The position numbers and the translations under genes were made by a program. The notes under the pieces are model-generated. The model did no database searches, had not been told where the DNA came from, and was given only the letters and a program-made list of their open reading frames with translations. This document shows, piece by piece, positions 1 to 8,611 of a DNA stretch of 37,885 bases. The stretch covers positions 1-37,885 of the forward strand of contig DVHM01000146.1 in the NCBI GenBank assembly GCA_018712125.1, read 5' to 3'. This stretch comes from Pullilachnospira_A gallistercoris. Its GTDB lineage: Bacteria > Bacillota > Clostridia > Lachnospirales > Lachnospiraceae. The number at the start of each line of letters is the position of its first letter. The stretch's first letter is position 1.

Positions 1-1
1 C

Positions 2-202
2 ATCGTCCTCTTGAAGGAGACTTCCGTGGCGGGATACATCGGCATCCGGGATCTGACGAAGGGTGGAGATATTATCCGGGCGGCAACCTATTCCCCCTTT
101 ATGCCGCTGATTACGGTGGCGTTGATCTATCTGGTAATGGTAGTCATTCTCTCGGCGCTGCTGGGAAAACTGGAAAGGAGGCTGCGCAGGGATGAGCGAT
201 AA
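2..202 (+). CDS. Amino-acid ABC transporter permease, C-terminal end (5' truncated by window)
   Basis: The reading frame is open from the window edge to a TAA at 200-202, so only the last 66 residues of a larger protein are seen. The fragment carries the stretch VAGYIGIRDLTKGGDII, typical of the C-terminal part of HisM/GlnP-type polar amino-acid permeases, then a hydrophobic helix (PLITVALIYLVMVVILSALL) and a basic tail (LERRLRRDER). It would form the inner-membrane channel for the ATPase encoded directly downstream. The two genes overlap by 11 bases, which points to translational coupling. The substrate cannot be told from this end. An upstream permease start and a binding protein are expected outside the window. 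Confidence 0.85.
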   Translation: MVLLKETSVAGYIGIRDLTKGGDIIRAATYSPFMPLITVALIYLVMVVILSALLGKLERRLRRDER

Positions 203-935
203 GAAACTGATACAGGTGCAGGGCCTGAAAAAATATTATAATGGCGGGGCCATCAAGGCTCTGGACGGGATTTCCCTGGATATCGACAAGGGGGAAGTGG
301 TGGTTATCATCGGCCCCAGCGGCAGCGGTAAATCCACGTTGCTGCGTTCCCTGAATCTTCTGGAGATGCCCACGGAGGGACATATTCTGGTGGACGGCGT
401 GGACATCACGGATCCCAAGGTCAACATCAATCTCCACCGGCAGAAGATGGGCATGGTTTTCCAGCACTTTAACCTCTTCCCGAACATGACAGTGCTCGGC
501 AATATGACGCTGGCGCCCATAAAACTTTTGCATCGGTCGAAGGAGGATGCCGAGGCAAAGGCCATGGAGCTGCTGCGGACCGTTGGCCTTGAGGATCGTG
601 CCCAGGCCTACCCGAGCCAGCTTTCCGGCGGCCAGAAGCAGAGAATCGCGATTGTGCGGGCGCTTTGCATGGAACCGGAGATCCTGCTCTTCGACGAGCC
701 CACCAGCGCGCTGGATCCGGAGATGGTCGGCGAGGTGCTGGACGTGATGAAATCTCTTGCTGAGGGCGGTATGACCATGGCGGTGGTAACCCATGAGATG
801 GGCTTTGCCAGGGAAGTGGCCAGCCGGGTCATCTTCATGGACGCCGGCGCCATCGTGGAGGAGAACACGCCCAAAGAAATTTTTGATCATCCGAAGAGCG
901 AGCGTCTGCAGACGTTTCTCGCGAAGGTGCTGTGA
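192..935 (+). CDS. Polar amino-acid ABC transporter ATP-binding protein (GlnQ/HisP type)
   Basis: A 247-residue ABC ATPase that would power amino-acid uptake with the preceding permease. Walker A is GPSGSGKST at residues 41-49, followed by a Q-loop region (GMVFQHFNLFPNMTVL), the ABC signature LSGGQKQR, Walker B with LLFDEPTSALDPE, and the switch histidine in VVTHEMGFA. QHFNLFPNMTVL and DPEMVGEVLDVM are hallmarks of the polar amino-acid subfamily. The ATG at 192 lies inside the end of the permease gene. Length is normal for GlnQ/HisP proteins (about 240-250). Glutamine, another polar amino acid or cystine are all possible substrates, so I give no gene symbol. Confidence 0.93.
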   Translation: MSDKKLIQVQGLKKYYNGGAIKALDGISLDIDKGEVVVIIGPSGSGKSTLLRSLNLLEMPTEGHILVDGVDITDPKVNINLHRQKMGMVFQHFNLFPNMTVLGNMTLAPIKLLHRSKEDAEAKAMELLRTVGLEDRAQAYPSQLSGGQKQRIAIVRALCMEPEILLFDEPTSALDPEMVGEVLDVMKSLAEGGMTMAVVTHEMGFAREVASRVIFMDAGAIVEENTPKEIFDHPKSERLQTFLAKVL

Positions 936-971
936 GGCACTATGAACATTATGAATTACTTCCAGCATGAT

Positions 972-1014
972 TGGCCGTCCCGGTGGATATCCTAAGAGGA
1001 GAAAGGGACGGCCA
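972..1014. repeat. 10-bp perfect inverted repeat downstream of the ABC ATPase
   Basis: Arms TGGCCGTCCC (972-981) and GGGACGGCCA (1005-1014) are exact reverse complements separated by 23 bases. The element lies between the transporter operon and the ftsH promoter, where a terminator is expected, but no T-run follows the right arm. It may be a weak or factor-dependent terminator, an mRNA 3' end stabiliser or an operator. The structure is seen directly; its role is inference. Confidence 0.5.
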
Positions 1015-1071
1015 GTGGTGTATAAACTGTGAAAAAATTATTAAAAAAAACTAAAAGCCGACCTTCCCGTC

Positions 1072-1100
1072 TTGCTTTTGGGGAAAAGGTTTCCTATAAT
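1072..1100 (+). promoter_or_regulatory. Sigma-A type promoter of ftsH
   Basis: A -35 box TTGCTT (1072-1077) and a consensus -10 box TATAAT (1095-1100) are separated by exactly 17 bases. Transcription would start near 1107, leaving a leader of about 35 bases before the ftsH ATG. The -35 box overlaps an in-frame TTG that could be mistaken for an earlier ftsH start. Confidence 0.82.
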
Positions 1101-1140
1101 CTATTACTGTGAAAGAAACCGAGAGGGTTTGGAGGAAAAC

Positions 1141-3252
1141 ATGAACGACAATCAACAGGATCAGAGGGATCCGAAGGATCCGGGAAACAACGGCGGGAAA
1201 ATGCGCCAGCCGTTTTTCATATTCTTAATATTATCATTAGTGGCATTATTTATTACAAGCCTGATTTACAGCCGGGTGGGCAACAGCAGCACCCAGGAGA
1301 TTACCTATTCCCAGTTCCTGGAACTGGTCAATGAGGATCAGGTAGAGTCCGTGGTTTTTGATGGGGACCGCATTCAGATTACGCTGAAGGAGGATTCGGA
1401 TTTTGCCGCCTCCGAGGAGGAGGATCAGGCGGCGGATTACTATTATCAGGCCACCGGTCAGCGGATGGTAACCACCTACTATACCGCCTATATCAACGAC
1501 GAGGAGCTTCTTCCGCTGCTGAAGGAGCACCAGGTGGATATCGACGGCGAGACATCCGACTCCACGGCAGTGATCATTTACAATATACTGAGCTTTGCCA
1601 TCCCGCTGATACTCTTCTTTGTGCTGATTTCCTATGTGATGAAGCGCATGGGCGGCGGGGCCATGGGCGTGGGCAAATCCAACGCCAAGGTCTATGTGGA
1701 GAAGAGCACCGGCGTGACCTTCAAGGATGTGGCCGGGCAGGATGAGGCGAAGGAATCCCTGCAGGAAGTGGTGGACTTTCTGCACAACCCGAGAAAGTAT
1801 ACTCAGATCGGAGCGAAGCTGCCCAAGGGAGCGCTTCTCGTGGGCCCTCCGGGAACCGGTAAGACGCTGCTGGCCAAGGCGGTGGCGGGAGAGGCGGGCG
1901 TGCCCTTCTTCTCTCTGGCCGGCTCCGACTTTGTGGAGATGTTCGTTGGCGTGGGCGCGTCCCGTGTCCGGGATCTGTTCAAGGAAGCCCAGAAGCAGGC
2001 GCCCTGCATTATTTTTATCGACGAGATCGACGCCATCGGAAAGAGCAGAGATTCCCGTTATGGCGGCGGAAACGACGAGCGGGAGCAGACGCTGAATCAG
2101 CTTCTGGCGGAGATGGACGGCTTTGACACTTCCAAGGGGCTTCTGGTACTTGCGGCCACCAACCGGCCGGAGGTGCTGGACAAGGCGCTGCTGCGACCGG
2201 GACGTTTTGACCGGCGGATCATCGTGGACCGCCCGGATATGAAGGGACGTCTGGAGACCCTGAAGGTGCACTCCAAGGATGTGGCCATGGATGAGTCCGT
2301 GGATCTGCAGGCCCTGGCCCTGGCATCCGCCGGGCTGGTGGGATCGGATCTGGCCAACATTATCAACGAGGCGGCCATCAACGCGGTAAAACATAACCGG
2401 AAGTTCGTCAACCAGAATGATCTCTTCGAGGCCTTTGAGCTGGTTGCCGTGGGCGGTAAGGAGAAGAAGGACCGGATCATGAGCGACAAAGAGCGCAAGA
2501 TCGTCTCCTACCACGAGGTGGGTCATGCCCTTGTCTCCGCGCTTCAGAAGAACACGGAGCCGGTGCAGAAGATTACCATTGTTCCCCGTACCATGGGTGC
2601 CCTGGGATATACGCTGCAGACGCCGGAGGAGGAGAAATATCTGGAGACCAAGGATGAGCTGATCGCCAGAATCACAACTTACATGGCCGGAAGGGCGGCG
2701 GAGGAGATTGTCTTTGAATCCTACACCAGCGGTGCGGCCAACGATATTGAGAATGCCACCAACATTGCCCGGAATATGGTAACCCGGTTCGGCATGTCCG
2801 ACAAGTTCGGCATGATGGGCCTGGCTTCGGTGGAGAACCAGTATCTGGACGGCAGAGCGGCTCTTACCTGCGGAGAGAAGACGGCCTCCGAGATAGACGA
2901 CGAGGTGCTGTCCATCATCAGCGGCTGCTACGACGAGGCCAAGCGTCTGTTGTCGGAAAACCGGGAGATTCTGGATAAGATTTCCGATTATCTCTACGAG
3001 CACGAGACCATTACCGGAAAAGAGTTCATGAAGATTTTCCGGGAGCTGAAGGGAATCCCGGAGCCGGAGACTCCGTCGGAGAGCGAGCGGCTTCAGGGAC
3101 ATGTGGCACCGCAGGAGCCGACGGTCACAGCGGCGGCCCAGCAGCCCGCAGCCGGGCAGACAGAACCGCAGGCAGCGCCGGTTCAGCAGGAGCCGGCACA
3201 GGATCGGCAGTCGACGACACAGACAGAATCCCAGCCGGCAGAGGTGGAATAA
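1141..3252 (+). CDS. ftsH: ATP-dependent zinc metalloprotease FtsH
   Basis: A 703-residue membrane-anchored AAA+ protease that degrades misfolded membrane proteins and selected regulators. A first membrane helix (about residues 25-43) and a second (about 147-167) bracket an extracytoplasmic segment. The AAA domain follows, with Walker A GPPGTGKT at 235-242, Walker B IIFIDEIDAIG and the second region of homology (ATNRPEVLDKALLRPGRFDRR). The zinc site is HEVGH at 458-462 with Asp535 (in AANDIENAT) as the likely third ligand; most family members have HEAGH. The last 60 or so residues are a Gln/Pro/Ala-rich tail. I chose the ATG at 1141, which has a GGAGG site at about 1130; the upstream TTG at 1072 lies within the -35 box. 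uvrC starts 4 bases after the stop. Confidence 0.97.
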   Translation: MNDNQQDQRDPKDPGNNGGKMRQPFFIFLILSLVALFITSLIYSRVGNSSTQEITYSQFLELVNEDQVESVVFDGDRIQITLKEDSDFAASEEEDQAADYYYQATGQRMVTTYYTAYINDEELLPLLKEHQVDIDGETSDSTAVIIYNILSFAIPLILFFVLISYVMKRMGGGAMGVGKSNAKVYVEKSTGVTFKDVAGQDEAKESLQEVVDFLHNPRKYTQIGAKLPKGALLVGPPGTGKTLLAKAVAGEAGVPFFSLAGSDFVEMFVGVGASRVRDLFKEAQKQAPCIIFIDEIDAIGKSRDSRYGGGNDEREQTLNQLLAEMDGFDTSKGLLVLAATNRPEVLDKALLRPGRFDRRIIVDRPDMKGRLETLKVHSKDVAMDESVDLQALALASAGLVGSDLANIINEAAINAVKHNRKFVNQNDLFEAFELVAVGGKEKKDRIMSDKERKIVSYHEVGHALVSALQKNTEPVQKITIVPRTMGALGYTLQTPEEEKYLETKDELIARITTYMAGRAAEEIVFESYTSGAANDIENATNIARNMVTRFGMSDKFGMMGLASVENQYLDGRAALTCGEKTASEIDDEVLSIISGCYDEAKRLLSENREILDKISDYLYEHETITGKEFMKIFRELKGIPEPETPSESERLQGHVAPQEPTVTAAAQQPAAGQTEPQAAPVQQEPAQDRQSTTQTESQPAEVE

Positions 3253-3256
3253 TCAG

Positions 3257-5146
3257 ATGTTTCAATTACAGGAAGAATTAGCGAAACTCCCGGATCAGCC
3301 GGGAGTTTATCTTATGCATGACAAACGGGATACCATCATATATGTAGGTAAGGCGCGCAGCCTTCGCCACCGGGTGCGCCAGTATTTTCAGCCCAGCCAC
3401 GACGAGGGGATCAAGAAAGCCCAGATGGTGCGTCAGATTGCCTCCTTCGAGTATATCGTCACGGACTCGGAGCTGGAGGCCCTGGTGCTGGAGTGCAACC
3501 TGATCAAGGAGTACCGCCCGAAGTACAATACGATGCTGCGGGACGACAAGACCTACCCCTACATCAAGGTGACGCTGGGGGAGCCCTATCCCAGAGTTCT
3601 CTTTTCCCGCACCCTGAGGAAGGACAAGAGCCGCTATTTCGGCCCCTACACCAGCGCCGGAGCGGTCAAGGATACGATCGAGCTGATCCAGAAAATTTTT
3701 CATCTGCGGACCTGCAGTCAGCACTTTCCGGAGGCTTTCGGGAAGACGCGGCCCTGCCTGAACTATCATATGAAGCAGTGCCAGGGCGTCTGCACCGGTA
3801 AGATTTCCCAGGAAGAATATCAGAAGAACGTGGAGGGGGCTCTGGATTTCCTGAACGGAAATTACAGGCCGGTCATCGACATGCTCCAGGAGAAGATGGA
3901 ACAGGCCGCAAAGGAGCTGGAGTTTGAGAAAGCTGCCGGTTATCGGGACCTGATCGGCAGCGTGAAGGCCTGCGCTCAGCGGCAGAAGATGACCCACATG
4001 GACGGGGAGGACAAGGACATCGTGGCCCTGGCCCAGTCCGGGGAGGACGCGGTAGTTCAGGTGTTCTTTGTGCGAAACGGCAAGCTGATCGGCCGGGAGC
4101 ATTTCTTCATGAATGTGAAGGTGGAGGATCAGACCTCCGAGCTTCTGGAGCGGTTTCTCCAGCAGTTTTACTCCGGGACGCCCGTGATCCCAAGGGAAAT
4201 TTTCCTCCAGGAGGATATCGAGAATCCGGAGGTGCTGGAACAGTGGCTGAGCAGCCGCCGGGGCGCCAGAGCGTATCTGCGGATTCCCCGGAAGGGTATG
4301 AAGGAGAAGCTGGTGGAACTGGCGAAGAAGAATGCCCGGATGGTGCTGGATCAGGACCGGGAACGGATCAAGAAGGAGGAGGGGCGCACCATCGGCGCCT
4401 TAAAGGAGATCGCGGATCTTCTGCACATGGACCGGATCGAGCGAATGGAGGCCTACGATATCTCCAATATCAACGGTTTTCAGACGGTGGGTTCCATGGT
4501 GGTCTTCGAGAAGGGCAAGCCCCTGCGCAGCGATTACCGGAAATTCAAGCTGCGGACGGTCTCCGGTCCCGACGACTACGGCTCCATGCGGGAGGTGCTG
4601 ACCCGTCGGTTCGGCCACGGCATCCGGGAGCGTGAGGAACTGCGCCGGAAGGATCTCGGCGACGATGTGGGAAGCTTTACCAGGTTTCCCGACGTGATTA
4701 TGATGGACGGCGGAAAGGGCCAGGTCAACATCGCGTTGGAAGTGTTGGAGGAACTCCATCTGGATATCCCTGTCTGCGGCATGGTCAAGGATGATCATCA
4801 CAGGACAAGAGGGCTGTATTTTCACAATGAGGAGATCCCCATCGATAAGACCTCCGAGGGATTTCATCTGATTACCCGTATGCAGGATGAGGCCCATCGC
4901 TTCGCCATCGAATACCACCGTTCCCTGAGGGGGAAGAGTCAGGTGCACAGTTTTCTCGATGACATTTCCGGCATCGGCCCGGCCCGCCGCAAAGCGCTGA
5001 TGAAGGCCTACCGTGGAATCGACGAGATGCGGGCAGCTTCCGTGGAGGAACTGGCGGCGGTGGATGGCATGACAAAAAGCGCCGCCGACAATCTGTACCA
5101 ATACCTTCACCGGGAATTGACAAGCGATGGAAATCCAGTAAAATAG
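3257..5146 (+). CDS. uvrC: UvrABC excinuclease subunit C
   Basis: A 629-residue nuclease that makes both incisions in nucleotide excision repair. The N-terminal GIY-YIG domain is visible in the pattern PGVYLMHDKRDTIIYVGKA, followed by NLIKEYRPKYN and a Cys-containing segment (TCSQHF, RPCLNYHMKQCQGVC). The UVR domain lies around residues 200-235 (LEFEKAAGYRDLI). The RNase-H-like 3' nuclease domain shows EAYDISNINGFQTVGSMVVF and PDVIMMDGGKGQVN, and a helix-hairpin-helix region (ISGIGPARRKALM, VDGMTKSAADNLY) ends the protein. ATG 3257 gives the usual N-terminus and follows a weak GAGGTGG site; longer in-frame extensions would run into the ftsH tail. Probably cotranscribed with ftsH. Confidence 0.97.
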   Translation: MFQLQEELAKLPDQPGVYLMHDKRDTIIYVGKARSLRHRVRQYFQPSHDEGIKKAQMVRQIASFEYIVTDSELEALVLECNLIKEYRPKYNTMLRDDKTYPYIKVTLGEPYPRVLFSRTLRKDKSRYFGPYTSAGAVKDTIELIQKIFHLRTCSQHFPEAFGKTRPCLNYHMKQCQGVCTGKISQEEYQKNVEGALDFLNGNYRPVIDMLQEKMEQAAKELEFEKAAGYRDLIGSVKACAQRQKMTHMDGEDKDIVALAQSGEDAVVQVFFVRNGKLIGREHFFMNVKVEDQTSELLERFLQQFYSGTPVIPREIFLQEDIENPEVLEQWLSSRRGARAYLRIPRKGMKEKLVELAKKNARMVLDQDRERIKKEEGRTIGALKEIADLLHMDRIERMEAYDISNINGFQTVGSMVVFEKGKPLRSDYRKFKLRTVSGPDDYGSMREVLTRRFGHGIREREELRRKDLGDDVGSFTRFPDVIMMDGGKGQVNIALEVLEELHLDIPVCGMVKDDHHRTRGLYFHNEEIPIDKTSEGFHLITRMQDEAHRFAIEYHRSLRGKSQVHSFLDDISGIGPARRKALMKAYRGIDEMRAASVEELAAVDGMTKSAADNLYQYLHRELTSDGNPVK

Positions 5147-5205
5147 ATCATAGAAAACGCTTCTCCGCACGCTGGCGGAGCAGAGGGATGATCAGGAGGG
5201 TATCT

Positions 5206-6153
5206 ATGGAAGGCGCGAAGCTGTCAAAAATTGCGAAAAAATTTAATCTGAAAAATTTTACGGAGAAACTGGACCTGAACGAGCACTATGTGCTCATCGC
5301 CGACGTGAACCGTCCGGCTCTTCAGCTCAACGGGTTCTATGAGCATTTCGAGGAGGACCGTGTGCAGCTGATCGGCATGGTGGAACAGGCATATCTCAGC
5401 AAGATGACCAGAGAGGAACGGATAAAAAATTACCGGGAACTGCTCTTCCGCAATATTCCCTGTCTGATTTTCTGCAGGGGATTTGAGCCGGAACCGGAGC
5501 TGATCGACGTGGCGACGGAGCGGGGGATTCCCCTGCTTGGAACGGACCGGGCCACATCCAATTTTATGTCGGATCTGATCTACAATCTGCAGCTGGAGCT
5601 GGCGCCCTGCACTACGATCCACGGCGTGCTGATGGACGTCTACGGCGAGGGGCTTCTGATTACCGGCGAGAGCGGCATCGGCAAGAGCGAGGCGGCTCTG
5701 GAGCTGATCCGCAGAGGACACCGTCTGGTGGCCGACGATGTGGTGGAGATCCGCCAGACCAACGAGAATCAACTGACCGGCACGGCCCCGGACATCACAA
5801 AATATCTGATTGAACTGCGCGGTATCGGCATCATCGACGTGAAGAGTCTTTTCGGTGTGGAGAGTATCCGGGAGCGCCAGAAGATCGATTTTGTGATCAA
5901 GCTGGAGGACTGGAAAAAGGACAACGATTACGACCGTCTGGGATTGGAAGACCAGTATATGGAGATACTGGGTAAGAAGGTGGTCTGCCATTCGCTGCCG
6001 ATCCGGCCGGGGCGGAATCTGGCGGTCATCTGCGAGACTGCGGCGGTCAACAACCGCCAGAAGAAGATGGGGTACAACGCGGCTCAGGAACTGTACCGCA
6101 GAGTGCAGGAGAACATCGCCGGAAGCCGCAGGGATGAGGACGCGGAATGCTGA
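5206..6153 (+). CDS. hprK: HPr kinase/phosphorylase
   Basis: A 315-residue sensor enzyme of carbon catabolite control that adds or removes phosphate on the regulatory serine of HPr and Crh. The P-loop is GESGIGKS at residues 154-161, directly followed by EAALELIRRGHRLVADDVV. The family signature ELRGIGIIDVKSLFG and the C-terminal IRPGRNLAVICETAAVN are both present. ATG 5206 sits 7 bases after AGGAGG (5193-5198); an upstream in-frame ATG at 5188 lies before this site and is disfavoured. A short hairpin (CTCCGC/GCGGAG, 5163-5180) lies just upstream. A candidate substrate, the HPr-like protein at 10433, is encoded in the same cluster. Confidence 0.96.
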   Translation: MEGAKLSKIAKKFNLKNFTEKLDLNEHYVLIADVNRPALQLNGFYEHFEEDRVQLIGMVEQAYLSKMTREERIKNYRELLFRNIPCLIFCRGFEPEPELIDVATERGIPLLGTDRATSNFMSDLIYNLQLELAPCTTIHGVLMDVYGEGLLITGESGIGKSEAALELIRRGHRLVADDVVEIRQTNENQLTGTAPDITKYLIELRGIGIIDVKSLFGVESIRERQKIDFVIKLEDWKKDNDYDRLGLEDQYMEILGKKVVCHSLPIRPGRNLAVICETAAVNNRQKKMGYNAAQELYRRVQENIAGSRRDEDAEC

Positions 6154-6208
6154 TTCGTATCCTGGGCCCGGGCAGCAGAGAGACTTGAATAAACAGGAGG
6201 AATGAGAC

Positions 6209-7603
6209 ATGGAGAGAGAAAACGCCTGGAAGAAATATCAGACAAAGGATGAGAAGGATAAGGTTTTTGCCTTTGCGGAGGATTACCGCGGATTTCTGTC
6301 GGACTGCAAGACGGAGCGGGAGTGTACGGCCTATTTCGCCGATAAGGCGAAGAAGGCGGGATACATTTCCCTGGAGGAGATCATCGACGCGAACAGGCGG
6401 CTGAAAGCCGGCGATAAGGTTTACGCCGTCAACAAGGACAAGGGAATCGCCCTCTTTGTGATCGGCAGCGAGGATATGGAACAGGGCATGAACATTCTGG
6501 GAGCCCACATCGACTCGCCACGTCTGGACTTGAAGCAGAATCCGCTGTATGAGGACACGGATATGGTGCTGCTGGACACCCACTATTACGGCGGTGTCAA
6601 AAAGTATCAGTGGGTAACCCTGCCCCTGGCGCTCCACGGGGTCATCGCGAAGAAGGATGGCACCGTGATTCCTGTGAATATCGGAGAGAAGCCGGAGGAT
6701 CCGGTGTTCGGCGTCAGCGACCTGCTGATTCATCTGGCGGCGGACCAGATGGAGAAGAAGGCGTCGAAGGTCATCGAGGGGGAGGACATGGATGTGCTGG
6801 TTGGCAGCCTGCCTCTCTATGATGAGAAGGACGAGGAGAAGAAGGAGCTGGTCAAAAAGAATGTTCTGCGGATCCTTCAGGAACAGTACGATATTGAGGA
6901 GGAGGATTTCTTATCGGCGGAGATCGAAGTGGTGCCCGCGGGAGCGGCAAGAGATTACGGCTTTGACCGCAGCATGATTATGGGGTACGGACACGATGAC
7001 AGGGTCTGCGCGTATCCCTCCTTCATGGCGATGCTGGCGGTGGAGGCGCCGAAGCGCACGCTGGCCTGCCTTCTCGTGGATAAGGAGGAGATCGGCAGCG
7101 TGGGAGCTACCGGAATGCAGTCCCGGTTCTTCGAGAACACCGTGGCGGAGTTGGTCAACGCCTGCGGCGATTACAGTGAGCTGAAGGTGCGCCGGGCGCT
7201 GAAAAATTCCAAGGTGCTCTCCTCGGATGTGAGCGCGGCCTTCGATCCCAACTATCCCTCTGTGATGGAGAAGCGCAACGCGGCCTATTTCGGCAGAGGA
7301 CTGGTGTTTAACAAGTATACCGGTTCCAGAGGAAAATCCGGTTCCAACGACGCCGGAGCGGAATATGTGGGCTCCCTGCGCCGGATCATGGATGACGCCG
7401 GCGTATCCTACCAGACGGCGGAACTGGGCAAGGTCGATCAGGGCGGCGGCGGAACCATCGCCTACATCCTCGGAAATTATGACATGCAGGTAATCGACAG
7501 CGGCGTGGCGGTGCTGAATATGCACGCTCCCTGGGAGATCATCAGCAAGGTGGATCTCTACGAGGCATACCGCGGATATATCGCCTTCCTCGAGAACGCG
7601 TAA
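6209..7603 (+). CDS. M18 family zinc aminopeptidase
   Basis: A 464-residue cytosolic aminopeptidase of the M18 (aspartyl aminopeptidase/LAP4) family. Visible metal- and active-site regions are GAHIDSPRLDLKQNP, DKEEIGSVGATGMQS, SSDVSAAFDPNYPS and the C-terminal NMHAPWE. These residues normally bind two zinc ions and select N-terminal residues. ATG 6209 is preceded by AGGAGG (6196-6201), and the length fits the family. It sits between hprK and murB, which are adjacent in many Clostridia, so this gene may be an insertion into that cluster. Short similar sequences flank it (6167-6182 and 7607-7626). The peptide preference is not predictable from sequence. Confidence 0.93.
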   Translation: MERENAWKKYQTKDEKDKVFAFAEDYRGFLSDCKTERECTAYFADKAKKAGYISLEEIIDANRRLKAGDKVYAVNKDKGIALFVIGSEDMEQGMNILGAHIDSPRLDLKQNPLYEDTDMVLLDTHYYGGVKKYQWVTLPLALHGVIAKKDGTVIPVNIGEKPEDPVFGVSDLLIHLAADQMEKKASKVIEGEDMDVLVGSLPLYDEKDEEKKELVKKNVLRILQEQYDIEEEDFLSAEIEVVPAGAARDYGFDRSMIMGYGHDDRVCAYPSFMAMLAVEAPKRTLACLLVDKEEIGSVGATGMQSRFFENTVAELVNACGDYSELKVRRALKNSKVLSSDVSAAFDPNYPSVMEKRNAAYFGRGLVFNKYTGSRGKSGSNDAGAEYVGSLRRIMDDAGVSYQTAELGKVDQGGGGTIAYILGNYDMQVIDSGVAVLNMHAPWEIISKVDLYEAYRGYIAFLENA

Positions 7604-7680
7604 TATCCCGGGCAGCCGGCAGAGAGCCGGAAAAGAAACGGACAGAACAGAGGCAGACAGAGAGCAAAGGACGGGAGTTT

Positions 7681-8607
7681 ATGGAAGAGACGGCAATTCT
7701 TCGGGAACTTGTCAGCATAGTGGGAAATGACAGGGTGCGGACGCAGGAACCTATGAGCAGGCACACTTCCTTTCGGATCGGCGGACCGGCGGAAATTTTC
7801 GTGGAGCCGACGGTGGCACAGGTCGGCCGGGTAATCGCCCGCTGTAAGGAGGGAGAGATCCCCTGCACGGTTATCGGAAACGGGAGCAATCTTCTGGTGG
7901 GGGATGGCGGGATCCCGGGCGTGGTCATCTGCCTGGGAGAACAGGCTTCCGGGATATCCGTATTCCGGGAGGAACTCTTCGCGGAGGCGGGGGCGCTGTT
8001 GTCGAAGATGGCGGCGGAGGCTCAGAGGGCCGGACTGACCGGTCTGGAATTTGCCGCGGGGATCCCCGGCAGTCTGGGCGGGGCCATCATCATGAACGCC
8101 GGCGCTTACGGAGGCGAGATGGCGGATGTGGTCCGGGAAGTCCAGGTGTTGACGGCAGATGGAGACATTGAGATCTGGGGCCGGGACGACATGGAGTTCG
8201 GTTACCGAAGCAGCCGGGCCATGAAGGAAGGTGCCATCGTCCTCTCAGCGTTCTTTGACCTGAAGGAGGGAGATCCCGGACAGATCCGGCAGCGGATGAA
8301 CGAACTGGCGGAAAGACGTCGGGAAAAGCAGCCCCTGGAGTATCCCAGCGCCGGCAGTACCTTCAAGCGGCCGGAGGGGCATTTCGCGGGCAAACTGATT
8401 ATGGAAGCGGGCCTCGGAGGCTACCGGGTGGGAGACGCCCAGGTATCCGAGAAGCACTGCGGTTTTGTCATCAACCGGGGCAATGCCACGGCGTCTCAGG
8501 TGCGGCAGCTGATGGAGGATGTGATCCGGCAGGTGCAGAAGACATCCGGGGTAACGCTGGAGCCGGAGGTGCGCATGGTGGGAATTTTTTCCGCGGAAAA
8601 GGAGTAG
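7681..8607 (+). CDS. murB: UDP-N-acetylenolpyruvoylglucosamine reductase
   Basis: A 308-residue FAD enzyme that reduces UDP-GlcNAc-enolpyruvate to UDP-MurNAc, the second committed step of peptidoglycan precursor synthesis. FAD-binding motifs are SFRIGGPAEIFVEP, VIGNGSNLLVGDGG and GLEFAAGIPGSLGGAIIMNAGAYGG. The catalytic serine lies in YPSAGSTFKRPEG, and the C-terminal substrate domain shows GLGGYRVGDAQVSEKHCGFVIN. This is the short type II MurB found in Gram-positive bacteria. The ribosome site before ATG 7681 is weak (GGGAG). rapZ begins 4 bases after the stop, so the two are probably coupled. Confidence 0.96.
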   Translation: MEETAILRELVSIVGNDRVRTQEPMSRHTSFRIGGPAEIFVEPTVAQVGRVIARCKEGEIPCTVIGNGSNLLVGDGGIPGVVICLGEQASGISVFREELFAEAGALLSKMAAEAQRAGLTGLEFAAGIPGSLGGAIIMNAGAYGGEMADVVREVQVLTADGDIEIWGRDDMEFGYRSSRAMKEGAIVLSAFFDLKEGDPGQIRQRMNELAERRREKQPLEYPSAGSTFKRPEGHFAGKLIMEAGLGGYRVGDAQVSEKHCGFVINRGNATASQVRQLMEDVIRQVQKTSGVTLEPEVRMVGIFSAEKE

Positions 8608-8611
8608 GAAT

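Noticed and set aside
942..995. A 17-codon frame after the ABC ATPase gene, with GAGG upstream
   Set aside because: Very short, no match to any known peptide, and the inverted repeat at 972 overlaps it; chance is the simplest explanation.
1246..3102. A 618-codon minus-strand frame over ftsH
   Set aside because: Antisense shadow with low-complexity His/Gln/Leu composition; ftsH motifs on the + strand are decisive.
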